A stretch of DNA of 40,625 nucleotides from Candidatus Dormiibacterota bacterium (GTDB taxonomy: Bacteria > Chloroflexota > Dormibacteria > Aeolococcales > Aeolococcaceae), in the NCBI GenBank assembly GCA_003153505.1, contig PLZA01000024.1:1-40625 (forward strand), read 5' to 3'. The notes below the pieces were generated by a model. It was not told the DNA's origin. It searched no databases and saw nothing but the letters and a program-made list of their open reading frames with translations. Shown here one piece after another: positions 8,733 through 16,981 of the stretch. How positions within the stretch are numbered: position 1 is the stretch's first letter; each line of letters opens with the position of its first letter. The translations under genes were made by a program, and so were the position numbers.

Positions 8733-8899
8733 TTACTTTCCTCTTTCTTCAACCGAGTGTAGCAGGACACAGCACCTTCGCGCCATCGCCAGCGAACCTG
8801 TAAGTGAGCGCCGTGCTTTGCCTGCCACAAACCTCCTCGTGCCCAGGCTCTCACACATCCCCTGCGACCACTGGACACCGGCCAGAGGAGCGTTTGAGA

Positions 8900-9325
8900 A
8901 TGCAAGAGCAGGCCGTAGAGGGGGATATCCGTCTCCAAGTGCTGACTCGACTTCGCAAGGGTGACCTAGACAAGGCAGCGATGCGTGCCCGCGGCCTTGA
9001 TGCGGGACGCCTCTGGGCGAAGGACGCAGCGACTTGGCTGGAACTCAAGCAGGTGGCAGCGTGGCCAAAGATCAAGGCGTCGTGGCAGGTAACGCCTGCA
9101 AAGCCGGGGACCGTCTTGGGGACGGTAGGCATGAGTCTTGCCCTCATGGCGGCGTCGAAGAGCTACGTCCCGGAGATGAATCAGTGTTTCGTACCCCTTT
9201 CCGTCAAGAGCGGACCGCCGCCTGGAACCAAGGAAGACAAAGTGATCCTTTACTGGCAAGGCTTTGCAGCAGGCGTTACCGACGTCTACGATCTCGTCAA
9301 GGACCAAATGGAACCCGCCGGCTGA
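8900..9325 (+). CDS. Hypothetical protein, about 141 residues
   Basis: No family recognised. The ATG at 8900 follows GAGGAG at about 10 nt; the frame is open to 8804, but the extra residues look like non-coding translation. The N-terminal half is helical and charged (GDIRLQVLTRLRKGDLDKAAMRARGLDAGRLWAKDAATWLEL). The C-terminal half has a hydrophobic patch (TVLGTVGMSLALMAA) and ends in an amphipathic helix. The next gene starts about 75 bp downstream on the same strand. Confidence 0.6.
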   Translation: MQEQAVEGDIRLQVLTRLRKGDLDKAAMRARGLDAGRLWAKDAATWLELKQVAAWPKIKASWQVTPAKPGTVLGTVGMSLALMAASKSYVPEMNQCFVPLSVKSGPPPGTKEDKVILYWQGFAAGVTDVYDLVKDQMEPAG

Positions 9326-9388
9326 GTCGTCCAGGGTCAGCCCGTACGGTCGTTGGTGGAGACCCTACGGGCAACATCGGCTGTCCCC

Positions 9389-9401
9389 TACGATCGGATT
9401 C
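9389..9401 (+). promoter_or_regulatory. -10 element for a leaderless start
   Basis: TACGAT (9389-9394) ends 7 nt before GTG 9402, the spacing expected if transcription begins at the start codon. No convincing -35 box and no Shine-Dalgarno sequence are seen. Confidence 0.45.
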
Positions 9402-10559
9402 GTGGACACGGACATCCTGTCAATTAGCCAAGCCTCGGGACGGCACCTCCTCGACTCAGACGCGTTGCCAGAATTCAAGGCGGTCATCGTCGACCAATTG
9501 ATGGAATTACTTGCCGACGACCCCGCGCTGCGCGTGACGCCGGGCCGCGAAAAAGCGGGCGACGCGGAGATAGTCGCCGGCCTTCGCGCCGCGATGCATC
9601 GCCGAACGATCGAGGCGACCGAGCTGCTTGCTCGCGGAGGGATCCTGGTGGTGCGTCTCAGGCCGCTCGCACTACTGGTGGATCGCGGGAACCCGTACTA
9701 CATGTACCGGACGCAACAACCCGACTTCTACACGCCAGCGGACTGGTGGATAGAGATCGTCCCTCGATTGATGTACCTGCAGCGCGAGCAGGAGCTCGTC
9801 CTCGTGCACGCTGCAATGGGTCCTCCGGGCCAGATTGAGGCGCCGGGCCACAGCCTGGAACCCTACCTGCTGGAGGCGCGCTACTCGGCGGTTCTCGACC
9901 CCGTGGTGGTGCCGACGGAGGAGAGCGCGGTGCTCGCAGTCAACGCGGGCTTCGCGGCGATCGCCATGCAGATTGAGGTCGGACCCGGTTTGCTCCTTCT
10001 CGTGCCATCCGACGGAGACGAGGCGCTCCTCGAGCGCTGCGTGCGCGAGATGCTCGATCTCAGGGCTGCGCATCGAACCCAGTGGAGGGTGGCGGCCGAG
10101 AGGGATGCGCTCGCGGAACTCGCCGCGGCGGACCTTGAGTTCCGTGCCCGTCGCGCCGAGGCACTTGCTCGGCTGCGCGAGATCTGGGCGAAGAAGAAGG
10201 AGGTTCTCGAGGAACGAACCGTGAGGCGGGCGCGCGCTTACTTCCGGACCGCGAGCGCTGCGGGCACGTCCCGCACACTCTCTATGGAGCGCCTACATCA
10301 GATGGTGGAGTGCATCGAGGCCGACTTCGGCACACAGGCGGCGTTTCGAACGTCGCTCGGGTTGAGCAAGAAGACGGTTGATGCGATCCGGCACGTCGCG
10401 AACAAGCCCGAGGTCGGAGCCAGGCACGTTGACGCAACCGACCCACGGGCGATCACCGACGACGAGATGGCAGCAGCCCTCGCAGCCGCAACGCAGATCC
10501 TGCAGGCCTTCATCGAGTACCGTCTCGCGCAGCAGTCCGGGGTCGCGGTCAGCGCCTGA
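9402..10559 (+). CDS. Hypothetical protein with coiled-coil C-terminal half
   Basis: About 385 residues from GTG 9402, which fits a leaderless start; the frame is open to 9264. Family not recognised. The first 210 residues look like an alpha/beta domain (GGILVVRLRPLALLV, QELVLVHAAMG, GPGLLLLVPSDGDEALLERC). Residues about 215-290 are strongly charged and alanine-rich, predicted coiled coil (AAERDALAELAAADLEFRARRAEALARL). The last 100 residues include an HTH-like helix pair (TQAAFRTSLGLSKKTVDAI) and an alanine-rich helix. Its 3' end overlaps by 11 bases with a convergent integrase remnant, suggesting the insertion boundary lies here. Confidence 0.65.
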   Translation: MDTDILSISQASGRHLLDSDALPEFKAVIVDQLMELLADDPALRVTPGREKAGDAEIVAGLRAAMHRRTIEATELLARGGILVVRLRPLALLVDRGNPYYMYRTQQPDFYTPADWWIEIVPRLMYLQREQELVLVHAAMGPPGQIEAPGHSLEPYLLEARYSAVLDPVVVPTEESAVLAVNAGFAAIAMQIEVGPGLLLLVPSDGDEALLERCVREMLDLRAAHRTQWRVAAERDALAELAAADLEFRARRAEALARLREIWAKKKEVLEERTVRRARAYFRTASAAGTSRTLSMERLHQMVECIEADFGTQAAFRTSLGLSKKTVDAIRHVANKPEVGARHVDATDPRAITDDEMAAALAAATQILQAFIEYRLAQQSGVAVSA

Positions 10560-10690
10560 GTAGCCCGTCCATGTCGGCCGCGGCCTGCTCGGCGATCCCC
10601 TTGACGGCGTGGCTGTACGTGTCCAGGGTCACGGTTACCGACGCATGGCCGAGGAGGTCGGCCTGCAGCCCGCGCTCCCGTGGCGCTTGG
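10549..10690 (-). pseudogene. Tyrosine recombinase (phage-type integrase), C-terminal remnant
   Basis: About 45 residues on the minus strand contain the last catalytic boxes of a tyrosine integrase: DLLGHASVTVTLDTYSHAV has the LGH histidine and the nucleophilic tyrosine in TYSH, followed by the usual short helical tail and TGA at 10549-10551. The catalytic core upstream (R...K...HxxR) is absent, so the gene is dead. It is the only integrase trace in the window and supports reading the tRNA-half repeats as attachment sites. Confidence 0.75.
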
Positions 10691-11131
10691 AGGTGCTGGG
10701 CCAATACTGGGCCAATATCTCTGTCCAGTCACGGCGTCATGTGGCGCTTCCTGGCCGCTCCATCGAGTTCGGACGGCGCTTCTTCGGATCGTTTTGAGCA
10801 CGTTTGGGAGAGTTCGATTTCCTTTCACGGCACTTGTCCGATCTCGCTTGGACGACGGGCTCGAGAAGCGATTGAACGCCCCCACCTCCACAACAGGTTG
10901 GCAAGGAAGCGACCGAACGTCGGCCTCGGCCTCACATTGTCGGAGAAATCCGTGAACGTTTAGACAGAACCCGGCCGAGCGGGCTAGAATCCGACGCGCC
11001 AGCGGTCAGCAAGGGGATTCACAGATGGCAAGGGACGCACCTCCGGCGCGTCGCGATTCTCACCGCAACGTCAGAGTACGACTGTGAGAACTGACGCCCA
11101 CAACGCTCCGGTGAGTGGAGGGTGTGACACG
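10691..11131 (+). other. Gene-poor spacer
   Basis: About 440 bp without a convincing gene on either strand. It begins with a short tandem repeat, GGGCCAATACTGGGCCAATA (about 10698-10717), next to the integrase remnant, and ends in the upstream region of the CHAP gene. Confidence 0.5.
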
Positions 11132-11848
11132 GTGCCCTTCGGCAAGAAAGGGTTCGGCCGCCGAGTCTCTACTCTCACGGTGGCGCTGGCTATGGCTGCG
11201 GCAGGTTGGCTCTTCGTGTCGACGACGCCCGCGCTCGCCGACACCGGCGGTTATCCCTGCGCGAACGCAACGAACTGTTCTTCCAAGTTCGGTGCTGACT
11301 CCTGGTGTATCAATGGCAATGACATCTCCCCTTACGGCTATGGCTATCGCAACTGCACTGACTACGTCGCCTGGAAGATCCAGCAGGTCTTCGGCGTGAC
11401 ACTCCCGAAGACCCTTGGGAACGCGAACACCTGGGGTCCACGTCTCAAGCAGGATGACTATCGCTATGACAGCAGCCCGGAGGTGGGCGACATCGCCGCC
11501 TGGAACACCGGAGGTGGCGGGCTCGGGCACGTCGCCTATGTGTTTGCAGTCAACGGCGGCATCGCATCCCTCGACGAGTACAACGTGCGCAACATCGGGC
11601 TGTTCACGTCCACCCGCACCACCGCCGCGAACTCGGCCGGCGCACCCAGCGAATACGTCCACATAGGGCCAGCCTTCGCTACGACAGACAGCACATGGAC
11701 GGTCGTGAACAAGACGATGGGTCTGATCAGCGTGTTCGCGGAAGGTCCGAACCACACACTGGACGACTACTGGACGACGGCCGGGCAGCCTTGGAGCGGT
11801 CCGTTGACGATTGGCGGGGCGGGCACCACCTATAACACCAGTTACTGA
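11132..11848 (+). CDS. Secreted CHAP-domain protein, probably 3'-truncated
   Basis: A secreted amidase/endopeptidase-type protein. I chose GTG at 11132: GGAGGG lies 9 nt upstream, and the first residues make a good signal peptide (KKGFGRR, hydrophobic run, STTPALA then DTGG). The CHAP domain follows with the expected order: NCTDYVAW (catalytic Cys), GGGGLGHVAYV (His) and ASLDEYN (acidic/Asn). It would cut peptidoglycan cross-bridges outside the cell. After the CHAP domain starts a beta-propeller or tectonin-like repeat (VFAEGPNHTLDDYW, WSGPLTIGG), but the frame stops at 11846-11848 in the middle of the first repeat, while related proteins carry several. The 3' end is therefore probably lost. 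Confidence 0.8.
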   Translation: MPFGKKGFGRRVSTLTVALAMAAAGWLFVSTTPALADTGGYPCANATNCSSKFGADSWCINGNDISPYGYGYRNCTDYVAWKIQQVFGVTLPKTLGNANTWGPRLKQDDYRYDSSPEVGDIAAWNTGGGGLGHVAYVFAVNGGIASLDEYNVRNIGLFTSTRTTAANSAGAPSEYVHIGPAFATTDSTWTVVNKTMGLISVFAEGPNHTLDDYWTTAGQPWSGPLTIGGAGTTYNTSY

Positions 11849-12136
11849 GCCGGGGTGTAACGGGCATGGCGACACGAGTCGCAAGCTGTGGCTACCTAAG
11901 GATGGCGGGACGTGCTATTCGTTGGGACACTCGACCCCGAGCCCAGATCAAACGGGCATGAATGTCTCCGATGTCATTGGTCTGACCAGATCCGAAGCGG
12001 CCGGTATCAAGCTGCAACCGCCCGCGTATAGCGCCGTGACCGAGCGCGCCTGACGTTTCGCCTGTTCCTATGGCACGCGCATGCGCTCACCTCCCCGTCG
12101 CCACGCACGCCAACGTCGAGCACCGCTTATCCAGCC

Positions 12137-12307
12137 GATGTGAGCTCGAAGCCGAACGCCTCGGACCTCAACCGAGCCCCAGGCACCATCGTCCCGAAAC
12201 TGGTCGTGGTTGGCTTCGCGTCGGGAGCGCACGTGGGTGATATCAACCTGTTCAATTCGGCCGGTAGCATCGACGCCGTGCTCGATGTCGACGGCTGGTT
12301 TCAGTGA
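12137..12307 (+). pseudogene. Fragment of a secreted surface protein (C-terminal repeat)
   Basis: A 56-codon frame (12137-12307, stop TGA) reads like the last repeat of actinobacterial surface or cell-wall proteins: KPNASDLNRAPGTIVPKLVVVG, INLFNSAGSIDAVLDVDGWF. No start codon or signal peptide is attached. It may be the far end of the same kind of protein as the truncated CHAP gene, or of a different one. The 290 bp between the two contain no other clear gene, only a weakly PASTA-like string (NVSDVIGLTRSEA). Confidence 0.6.
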
Positions 12308-12492
12308 GGCAGCGGTCGAAGCTGCAGTCGCCTACCCTGATGTTCAATTGCGTTCACGTTCCGCGATCCTCAGAGACCTTAGGGGGCACTGCGTTCCCGC
12401 GACCTCGACCCTGCCTACGGTGAGGGAATCACTGATCCACTTCGGAGGTCAGCAGTCCCCCGGATACACCTCACGCCCAGCCGCGTGCAAGC

Positions 12493-12583
12493 AGTTCCAA
12501 CTTGCGGGGATCGATCATCTTTCCAACCATTTCCCGACGAAAGCACTCTAAGTCGAACTCAGCACCCGCCGGGAAATAAGAAG
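12493..12583 (+). repeat. att-like repeat B (degenerate)
   Basis: TTCCAACTTGCGGGG and TTTCCAACCATTTCCCGACGAAAGCACTC, then AGTCGAACTCAGC, align with the left flank of copies A, C, D and E. The tRNA half expected next is missing. The sequence diverges after GGGAAATAAG (12571-12580), so this is an eroded or deleted site. Confidence 0.6.
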
Positions 12584-12695
12584 CGGCTGCATGCCACCAA
12601 TCGTTGATGGCGGCGACCAAAGCCTCCGGTCGAGCCGAGCCGCCAAACGTTACCAGCACCTCGGCGAGCTCGGATCATCATCGAGCTCCGGTGCC

Positions 12696-13148
12696 TTACG
12701 GAGTGAGCTGCACGTAGGCAAGTGCCTGCGCGCCGGTTGCTTCATCGATCACGGTGATGCGGTAGGTTTCCCCGGCCTGGCTTGGGGACAATTTGGTGGA
12801 AAGTGGCACGACATAGGTGATGTTGCCGGCGGTGTCCGCCTCACCGTTGTCGCGAATGCTGAATCCTGATGACGCATCAAGTTCCTCGCCGACTGGCCCA
12901 TGTGGCGTGAGGCCTGAGGCGAACACTGTCACGTCGGGGCTGTTGTGAGAGATCGACAGCGACGCTGGATCAATGGTCAGGTGAATGACGCTTTGCGTCG
13001 TGACGGCCGGCAACGACGGGGGAGAGCCCCAACCCAAGAAGCCCCCAATGTACTCAGCGAGGATGATGGCCGCTGCTCCAGCGATAGGCCCGACAACAAG
13101 GGGATGACGAAGCAGCCGTTGTAGACGAGTGGGCGAACTTACAGTCAT
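12696..13148 (-). CDS. Membrane-anchored protein with extracellular beta domain
   Basis: 150 residues from ATG 13148. One N-terminal membrane segment (LVVGPIAGAAAIILAEYIGGFLGW) is followed by a proline-rich linker and a beta-rich domain resembling an Ig-like or macroglobulin-type fold (VIHLTIDPASLSIS, DVTVFASGLTPHGPV, ITYVVPLSTKLSPSQAGETYRITVIDEATG). The start overlaps the stop of the upstream beta-propeller gene by four bases (ATGA), so the two are translationally coupled. It probably acts at the outer face of the membrane with that partner. No known family is recognised. Confidence 0.75.
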   Translation of the reverse strand: MTVSSPTRLQRLLRHPLVVGPIAGAAAIILAEYIGGFLGWGSPPSLPAVTTQSVIHLTIDPASLSISHNSPDVTVFASGLTPHGPVGEELDASSGFSIRDNGEADTAGNITYVVPLSTKLSPSQAGETYRITVIDEATGAQALAYVQLTP

Positions 13149-14239
13149 GGCACGCCAAAGCCCTGGAGGTCGTTTGAGACCCATTGCAGATCGGCGTATT
13201 CGCCGCGGAGAACGAGGCGGCACTGAGAACCGTCAGCGGCTCGACACGTCTCGACGCCTTGGGGGCCGATGTACGAGATATACGTACCGTCGGGGCTCCA
13301 AACAGGCGAGGCGACGGATTGCACCTGCCGATTTGCCCACAGAATCGCGCCGGTCGTCGAGTTCACGACCAGCAGGGCATTGATGATGCCGGGACCACTC
13401 GTCGCCGCGACGGCGATCTCACTACCATCGGGTGAAAGTGACGGATCGAGAACATCGTCAAACCCAGGGATCTGTATGACCGTCTGTTCGTGACGCTCAA
13501 GGTCATAGACGCAAAGCGCAGGGGATCCGGCATTTGGGAAGCAGGAGTACGCCAACTGATCGCCGTCGCTGCTCCAGCTGGCGGGCCCGACGGCGGTGGA
13601 GATCCGCTGGACTCGCCGCGACTGCACGTCAACCAAATCAAGCTGGGGCGCGCCGGTGTCGTGATCGACTTCGACGGCGACCTGCGATGAGTTCGGGGAG
13701 CTCGTCGGATGCGCCAATGCTACCTGCTGGTCGGATGTGTACGGCACTCCGGTGATCTGACCCCGACCATCGGTCGTGACGACTTCACCATCCATCCATG
13801 AACGACCCACGTAGCTCGAGAGCGTGATCCAGAATTCGTGGTCATGGCTATCCCAGTACAGGAACTCCTCCTGTATATCGGGTACCCGTCCGTTGACTGG
13901 CGTCTGCGGTGTGACAATGACCGGGGCCCGTCCTTCGCCCACATCGAGCAATGCGACAGTGTCCAGGTTCGCGTCAAGGGTGGCTACCAGGGTACCGGCG
14001 AGTTCGTCAGAGCGGCCGACTGGGAACACATGGAGAAACCCGTTGCCAAGGAGCGTTGCAGCCGCCCCAATTACGAAGGCGAGCGCCCAGACGCTCACCG
14101 TTTTGGTCACGCTGGCTCGATCCTGGTCTTGTCCTTGCATGTCAATCAGCCCGAGATCGATCATTCGAAGCGTCTTCCCTGCCCGCGTTAGCACGTTCGA
14201 CGGCATGGTCGGGACGGGTTTGCCGGCCGGAGTGCTCAT
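13145..14239 (-). CDS. Membrane-anchored PD40/TolB-type beta-propeller protein
   Basis: 364 residues. The cytoplasmic N-terminus is about 45 residues, one membrane segment follows (VSVWALAFVIGAAATLLGNGFL), and the rest is extracellular. The C-terminal half has WD40-like PD40 repeats: TSSPNSSQVAVEV, ASWSSDGDQLAYSC, DPSLSPDGSEIAVAA and PVWSPDGTYISYIG. Such propellers usually bind ligands or proteins. It is the first gene of a two-gene operon with the small Ig-like protein. The start is probably leaderless, with TACTGT 7 nt upstream of the ATG. Confidence 0.8.
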   Translation of the reverse strand: MSTPAGKPVPTMPSNVLTRAGKTLRMIDLGLIDMQGQDQDRASVTKTVSVWALAFVIGAAATLLGNGFLHVFPVGRSDELAGTLVATLDANLDTVALLDVGEGRAPVIVTPQTPVNGRVPDIQEEFLYWDSHDHEFWITLSSYVGRSWMDGEVVTTDGRGQITGVPYTSDQQVALAHPTSSPNSSQVAVEVDHDTGAPQLDLVDVQSRRVQRISTAVGPASWSSDGDQLAYSCFPNAGSPALCVYDLERHEQTVIQIPGFDDVLDPSLSPDGSEIAVAATSGPGIINALLVVNSTTGAILWANRQVQSVASPVWSPDGTYISYIGPQGVETCRAADGSQCRLVLRGEYADLQWVSNDLQGFGVP

Positions 14240-14252
14240 GTATCAAACAGTA
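14240..14252 (-). promoter_or_regulatory. -10 element, leaderless start of the beta-propeller operon
   Basis: On the minus strand TACTGT (14247-14252) is separated by 7 nt from the ATG at 14239. A possible -35 box, TTGGCA, lies about 15 bp further upstream, which is short. Confidence 0.4.
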
Positions 14253-14334
14253 CCGAGAGGATGAGCCTGCCAAGCACAAGGTTCCGGCGTAGTAGGCTCA
14301 CCGCCTACCCGAAACCCATATCCCTTCCTGAAAG

Positions 14335-14364
14335 GAGGCCTCCGGCATCGAGCCGGGGGCTCTT
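14335..14364 (+). terminator. GC-rich hairpin, terminator- or attenuator-like
   Basis: A stem of about 11 pairs forms between GAGGCCTCCGGC and GCCGGGGGCTC around the loop ATCGA, followed by TTCTTC. There is no gene ending just upstream on this strand, so it may attenuate the membrane-protein gene that begins at about 14436. Confidence 0.45.
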
Positions 14365-14435
14365 CTTCAAACTGACCCACTACCGAGAGCCGCGTTGCCT
14401 TGAGGGTGTGCCTCGATTGCGCGCATTCTTCCGTG

Positions 14436-15074
14436 ATGGGATGGTCGCGCTGGAGGTTGACAAGCCGGCTCGCTCACGGGGCGCAGCTTGGTCTGGCGTG
14501 GACGCTCACGGCACTTGTCCACGCATTTGCGCTGGGGTGGCGCGCCGGCACCGACGAGGGAGCCAGCCGACCGGCCGCCGAGCCGTCGCTGGCAGAGCGA
14601 CTTGCGACCGGCCGAGCTCACATCGCTTCCAACATCGTCGCGGTTGCGACCGAAGCGTGGTCTCAATCTCGGCAGCTTGTCGCGGCCGAAGCGACGGACG
14701 CGTTTGGCATTCTGGCGCTCAACGTCGCTGGGATCGTCGGCTTGGGATCCATCGCCGCGATCCGCGACTGGCCACCTCGTTGGTGGTGGGGTCTGATTCC
14801 GTTCGGGGCGAGCTCGGCTATCTGCACTGTGGTGCCGCGAGTGCTATCGGCGGCCGAAGGCCAGCCCAAACTCGGCGGGATGTACGCTCAGGCTCTCACT
14901 AGGCTGCCAGATGTGGATGCCGCGCTCACCGTGCTGGCGGATCGAATTCAGGCCCTCACCGCCGGAAACCTGGGGGTGGTCTCGCGACGACGCCGTTTCA
15001 ATGGCATCGCGCTGGTCATCATGGTAGGGGGCGCCGTATTTGAGGTGCTACTCTTCCTGAAGGATTTCCACTAG
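14436..15074 (+). CDS. Hypothetical membrane protein
   Basis: About 212 residues from ATG 14436 (the frame is open to a TTG at 14400). It has hydrophobic segments LGLAWTLTALVHAFALGW, ILALNVAGIVGLGSIAAI, WWWGLIPFGASSAICTVV and GIALVIMVGGAVFEVLLFL. The helix pair around a central soluble loop (TRLPDVDAALTVLADRIQALTAGNLGVVSRRRR) is reminiscent of the SLATT/DUF5706-type membrane effectors of nucleotide-signalling defence, but I cannot confirm that. No ribosome binding site decides the start. Confidence 0.55.
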   Translation: MGWSRWRLTSRLAHGAQLGLAWTLTALVHAFALGWRAGTDEGASRPAAEPSLAERLATGRAHIASNIVAVATEAWSQSRQLVAAEATDAFGILALNVAGIVGLGSIAAIRDWPPRWWWGLIPFGASSAICTVVPRVLSAAEGQPKLGGMYAQALTRLPDVDAALTVLADRIQALTAGNLGVVSRRRRFNGIALVIMVGGAVFEVLLFLKDFH

Positions 15075-15086
15075 GATGGTTGGCAG

Positions 15087-15326
15087 TTGGACTTTGTAAG
15101 AGGGCTCTTCGCTCGATCCTCCGATCTTCAGGAGGAAGCAAGTCAACTGATCGCGCCCGTTGATCTCAGCACCGTCTTGGAGAACTCCAAGCGGGGACTG
15201 GGGCCGGAGCCATCGGACGAGCAGGGCGTCGTCTTCTTCTACCTCGGTCGGAAACCCGTCACACAGATGGTGCGGGTGCCGGGGAGCAGGCGAGACGCAG
15301 AGGTTCAACCGGCCGCTGGCGGCTAG
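15087..15326 (+). CDS. Small hypothetical protein (weak)
   Basis: 79 residues from TTG 15087 with AGGA about 10 nt upstream, 12 bp after the membrane-protein gene on the same strand. The middle reads like protein (DLQEEASQLIAPVDLSTVLENSKRG, GVVFFYLGRKPVTQMVRV), but there is no family match, the start is weak and the tail looks random. Confidence 0.3.
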   Translation: MDFVRGLFARSSDLQEEASQLIAPVDLSTVLENSKRGLGPEPSDEQGVVFFYLGRKPVTQMVRVPGSRRDAEVQPAAGG

Positions 15327-15627
15327 GGTCGGCCAGGGCTCCGGTTTGGAGCTCGCGCCGATGCAACCGGGCTGAGGGTTGGCACGCGGGCCAATAACGC
15401 TCGCCGCGGCTCGACCATCCCGCACGGTGGATGAGTCCGCATTGGCTGTCGCCAGGCAGGCCAAGGAGCGCGTCGCCCGACGTTGCGCGAAAGCTGGAAG
15501 CCATGATTTGCCAGAGCCTAAAACGGGGCCTGACGGACGCCACCGCTGGCTCGGCGGTACCACAACACAAGAAGCGTGGTTTAGCAACCGAGGATTGCGA
15601 CGGGTATTCCCGCGGAGGAACTCGTCT
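15327..15627. other. Gene-free stretch
   Basis: About 300 bp in which no frame looks protein-like and no repeat or hairpin stands out. It separates a + strand pair from the convergent membrane-protein gene. Confidence 0.4.
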
Positions 15628-16821
15628 TTAGGGGTGAGCAGCGGCGGCGGCCGGAGCAGCGGTGTTCGCCGAGGATCCGCCCGCCATGATGGCGTTAGCA
15701 CGTTTATCGATGGTCTGGGTGAGCGCCTGCTGGCCGACCCCGAAGATGATCGCCCAGGCCACCAAAGCAGTCCCCGACTGGGGCGTGAGGATCCCGAGGA
15801 TTCCGTGCTGCAGCACGAAGAGACCAACCAGCGCGATCGTGGCTCCCGCGGGAAGCTTGAGCACCGCTTGGGCAACGGCGAGGGTAAAGGGGCCCCCGGA
15901 GATGCTGACGCTGAGCAGCAGGATAAGGGCACCAACCGCGCCGCCGACGAGACCGGCGAAGCCGAGCAGGAAGATGTCCCCGGAGCCGGGTGCGGCTCCG
16001 CTGGGGCACGGCGGTTGTGACGTCGCGTTCGAGGCGCACAGAGAGAGGAAGTTCGGATCTCTCCAGCCAATCAACGAGAGGAGGAGGTAGAGGAGGAGGA
16101 GTCCTGCGGCGGTGATGAACAGCAGGTTGCGGTAGGTGCGGACGAGATAGTGCTGGTTGGCGCTCGACTGTCCAACGACCTCCGCGATCTCCTTGAGGGT
16201 CTGGCGCACCGCGGTAGAGACCGGGATCGGAGGGTCGAGAGGGGCGATCGCTGCGCCACCCGCACCTCCGGGCACGGGAGCGACGGCGGCTGCAACCACT
16301 GGCGCTGCCGCGGCCGGTGCCGGTGCCGGCGGCACTGCTGGCGCCGGAGGAGCGGCCGGGGCATGCTGATCACGGCCGGGAGCCGGGGGGTTGGCCACCG
16401 CTTTGAGGGTTTGTTGGTAGGACGAATACCTGAGATCGCTGCTCGGGAGTGCGCACGCGGGGAGTTCACTAAGGAGGTCGGCGGCTCGTTGCCGGACGAT
16501 CGCATCGGGAGCGATCCCCAGATATGCCGCATCCGCACGGTGGAGCGACGCATAGGCCTGCTCGGCACGGTCGCCAATCCACCAATCCAACACCGAGCCG
16601 CGTCGATGGGGAGCCGTTGCGGCCGTGGGGACCTGCGCATGGACCTCAGCCGGAGGGTCGAGATCCGCAGAAATGGTGGGCAGTCTAGTGAGAATCCGGG
16701 CGTCACGCAGACCGGCCCAGGCAAGGATGTACTCGATGTTCGTGCGATGGGCCGGGGGCACGCGACGCAGGTCGTTCTCCAGGTTTTCGACCCGATCGCT
16801 GACGTAAATACCCCAGCCCAT
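15628..16821 (-). CDS. Hypothetical protein with four C-terminal membrane segments
   Basis: 397 residues. Residues 1-145 are a soluble helical domain (ENLENDLRRVPPAHRTNIEYILAWAGL, DRAEQAYASLHRADAAYLG). Residues about 150-200 are a low-complexity alanine/proline linker. The C-terminal 200 residues hold four membrane helices (LLFITAAGLLLLYLLLSLIGW, IFLLGFAGLVGGAVGALILLL, ATIALVGLFVLQHGILGIL, ALVAWAIIFGVGQQ). The start is well supported: GGAGG lies 8 nt before ATG 16821. Family not recognised. A soluble sensor tethered to a multi-pass membrane module is possible as a signalling or effector protein, but there is no direct evidence. Confidence 0.75.
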   Translation of the reverse strand: MGWGIYVSDRVENLENDLRRVPPAHRTNIEYILAWAGLRDARILTRLPTISADLDPPAEVHAQVPTAATAPHRRGSVLDWWIGDRAEQAYASLHRADAAYLGIAPDAIVRQRAADLLSELPACALPSSDLRYSSYQQTLKAVANPPAPGRDQHAPAAPPAPAVPPAPAPAAAAPVVAAAVAPVPGGAGGAAIAPLDPPIPVSTAVRQTLKEIAEVVGQSSANQHYLVRTYRNLLFITAAGLLLLYLLLSLIGWRDPNFLSLCASNATSQPPCPSGAAPGSGDIFLLGFAGLVGGAVGALILLLSVSISGGPFTLAVAQAVLKLPAGATIALVGLFVLQHGILGILTPQSGTALVAWAIIFGVGQQALTQTIDKRANAIMAGGSSANTAAPAAAAAHP

Positions 16822-16981
16822 CCTGCGTTCCTCCGAGCGCGGACCTGACGGGCATCAATCTAGCGCTTTTCGCAGGCGTCCGTGGAGCGCCCGATGGCTT
16901 CGCGATATCGACACCGGACCCGGTCGTTCGCGGCGAGGCGGCATCGCCGATCCAGCCTTGACTTGGAGCGATGAGTGACTG

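Noticed and set aside
11060..11884. Minus-strand 274-codon frame opposite the CHAP gene
   Set aside because: The CHAP motifs and signal peptide on the + strand are unambiguous, so this is a shadow.
12471..12659. Minus-strand 62-residue frame over att-like copy B
   Set aside because: It looks partly protein-like but lies on the repeat that is non-coding in the other copies; no start signal.
15048..16070. Minus-strand frame of 340 codons
   Set aside because: It is antisense or out of frame with the four-helix membrane protein and gives arginine/serine/proline-rich low-complexity sequence.
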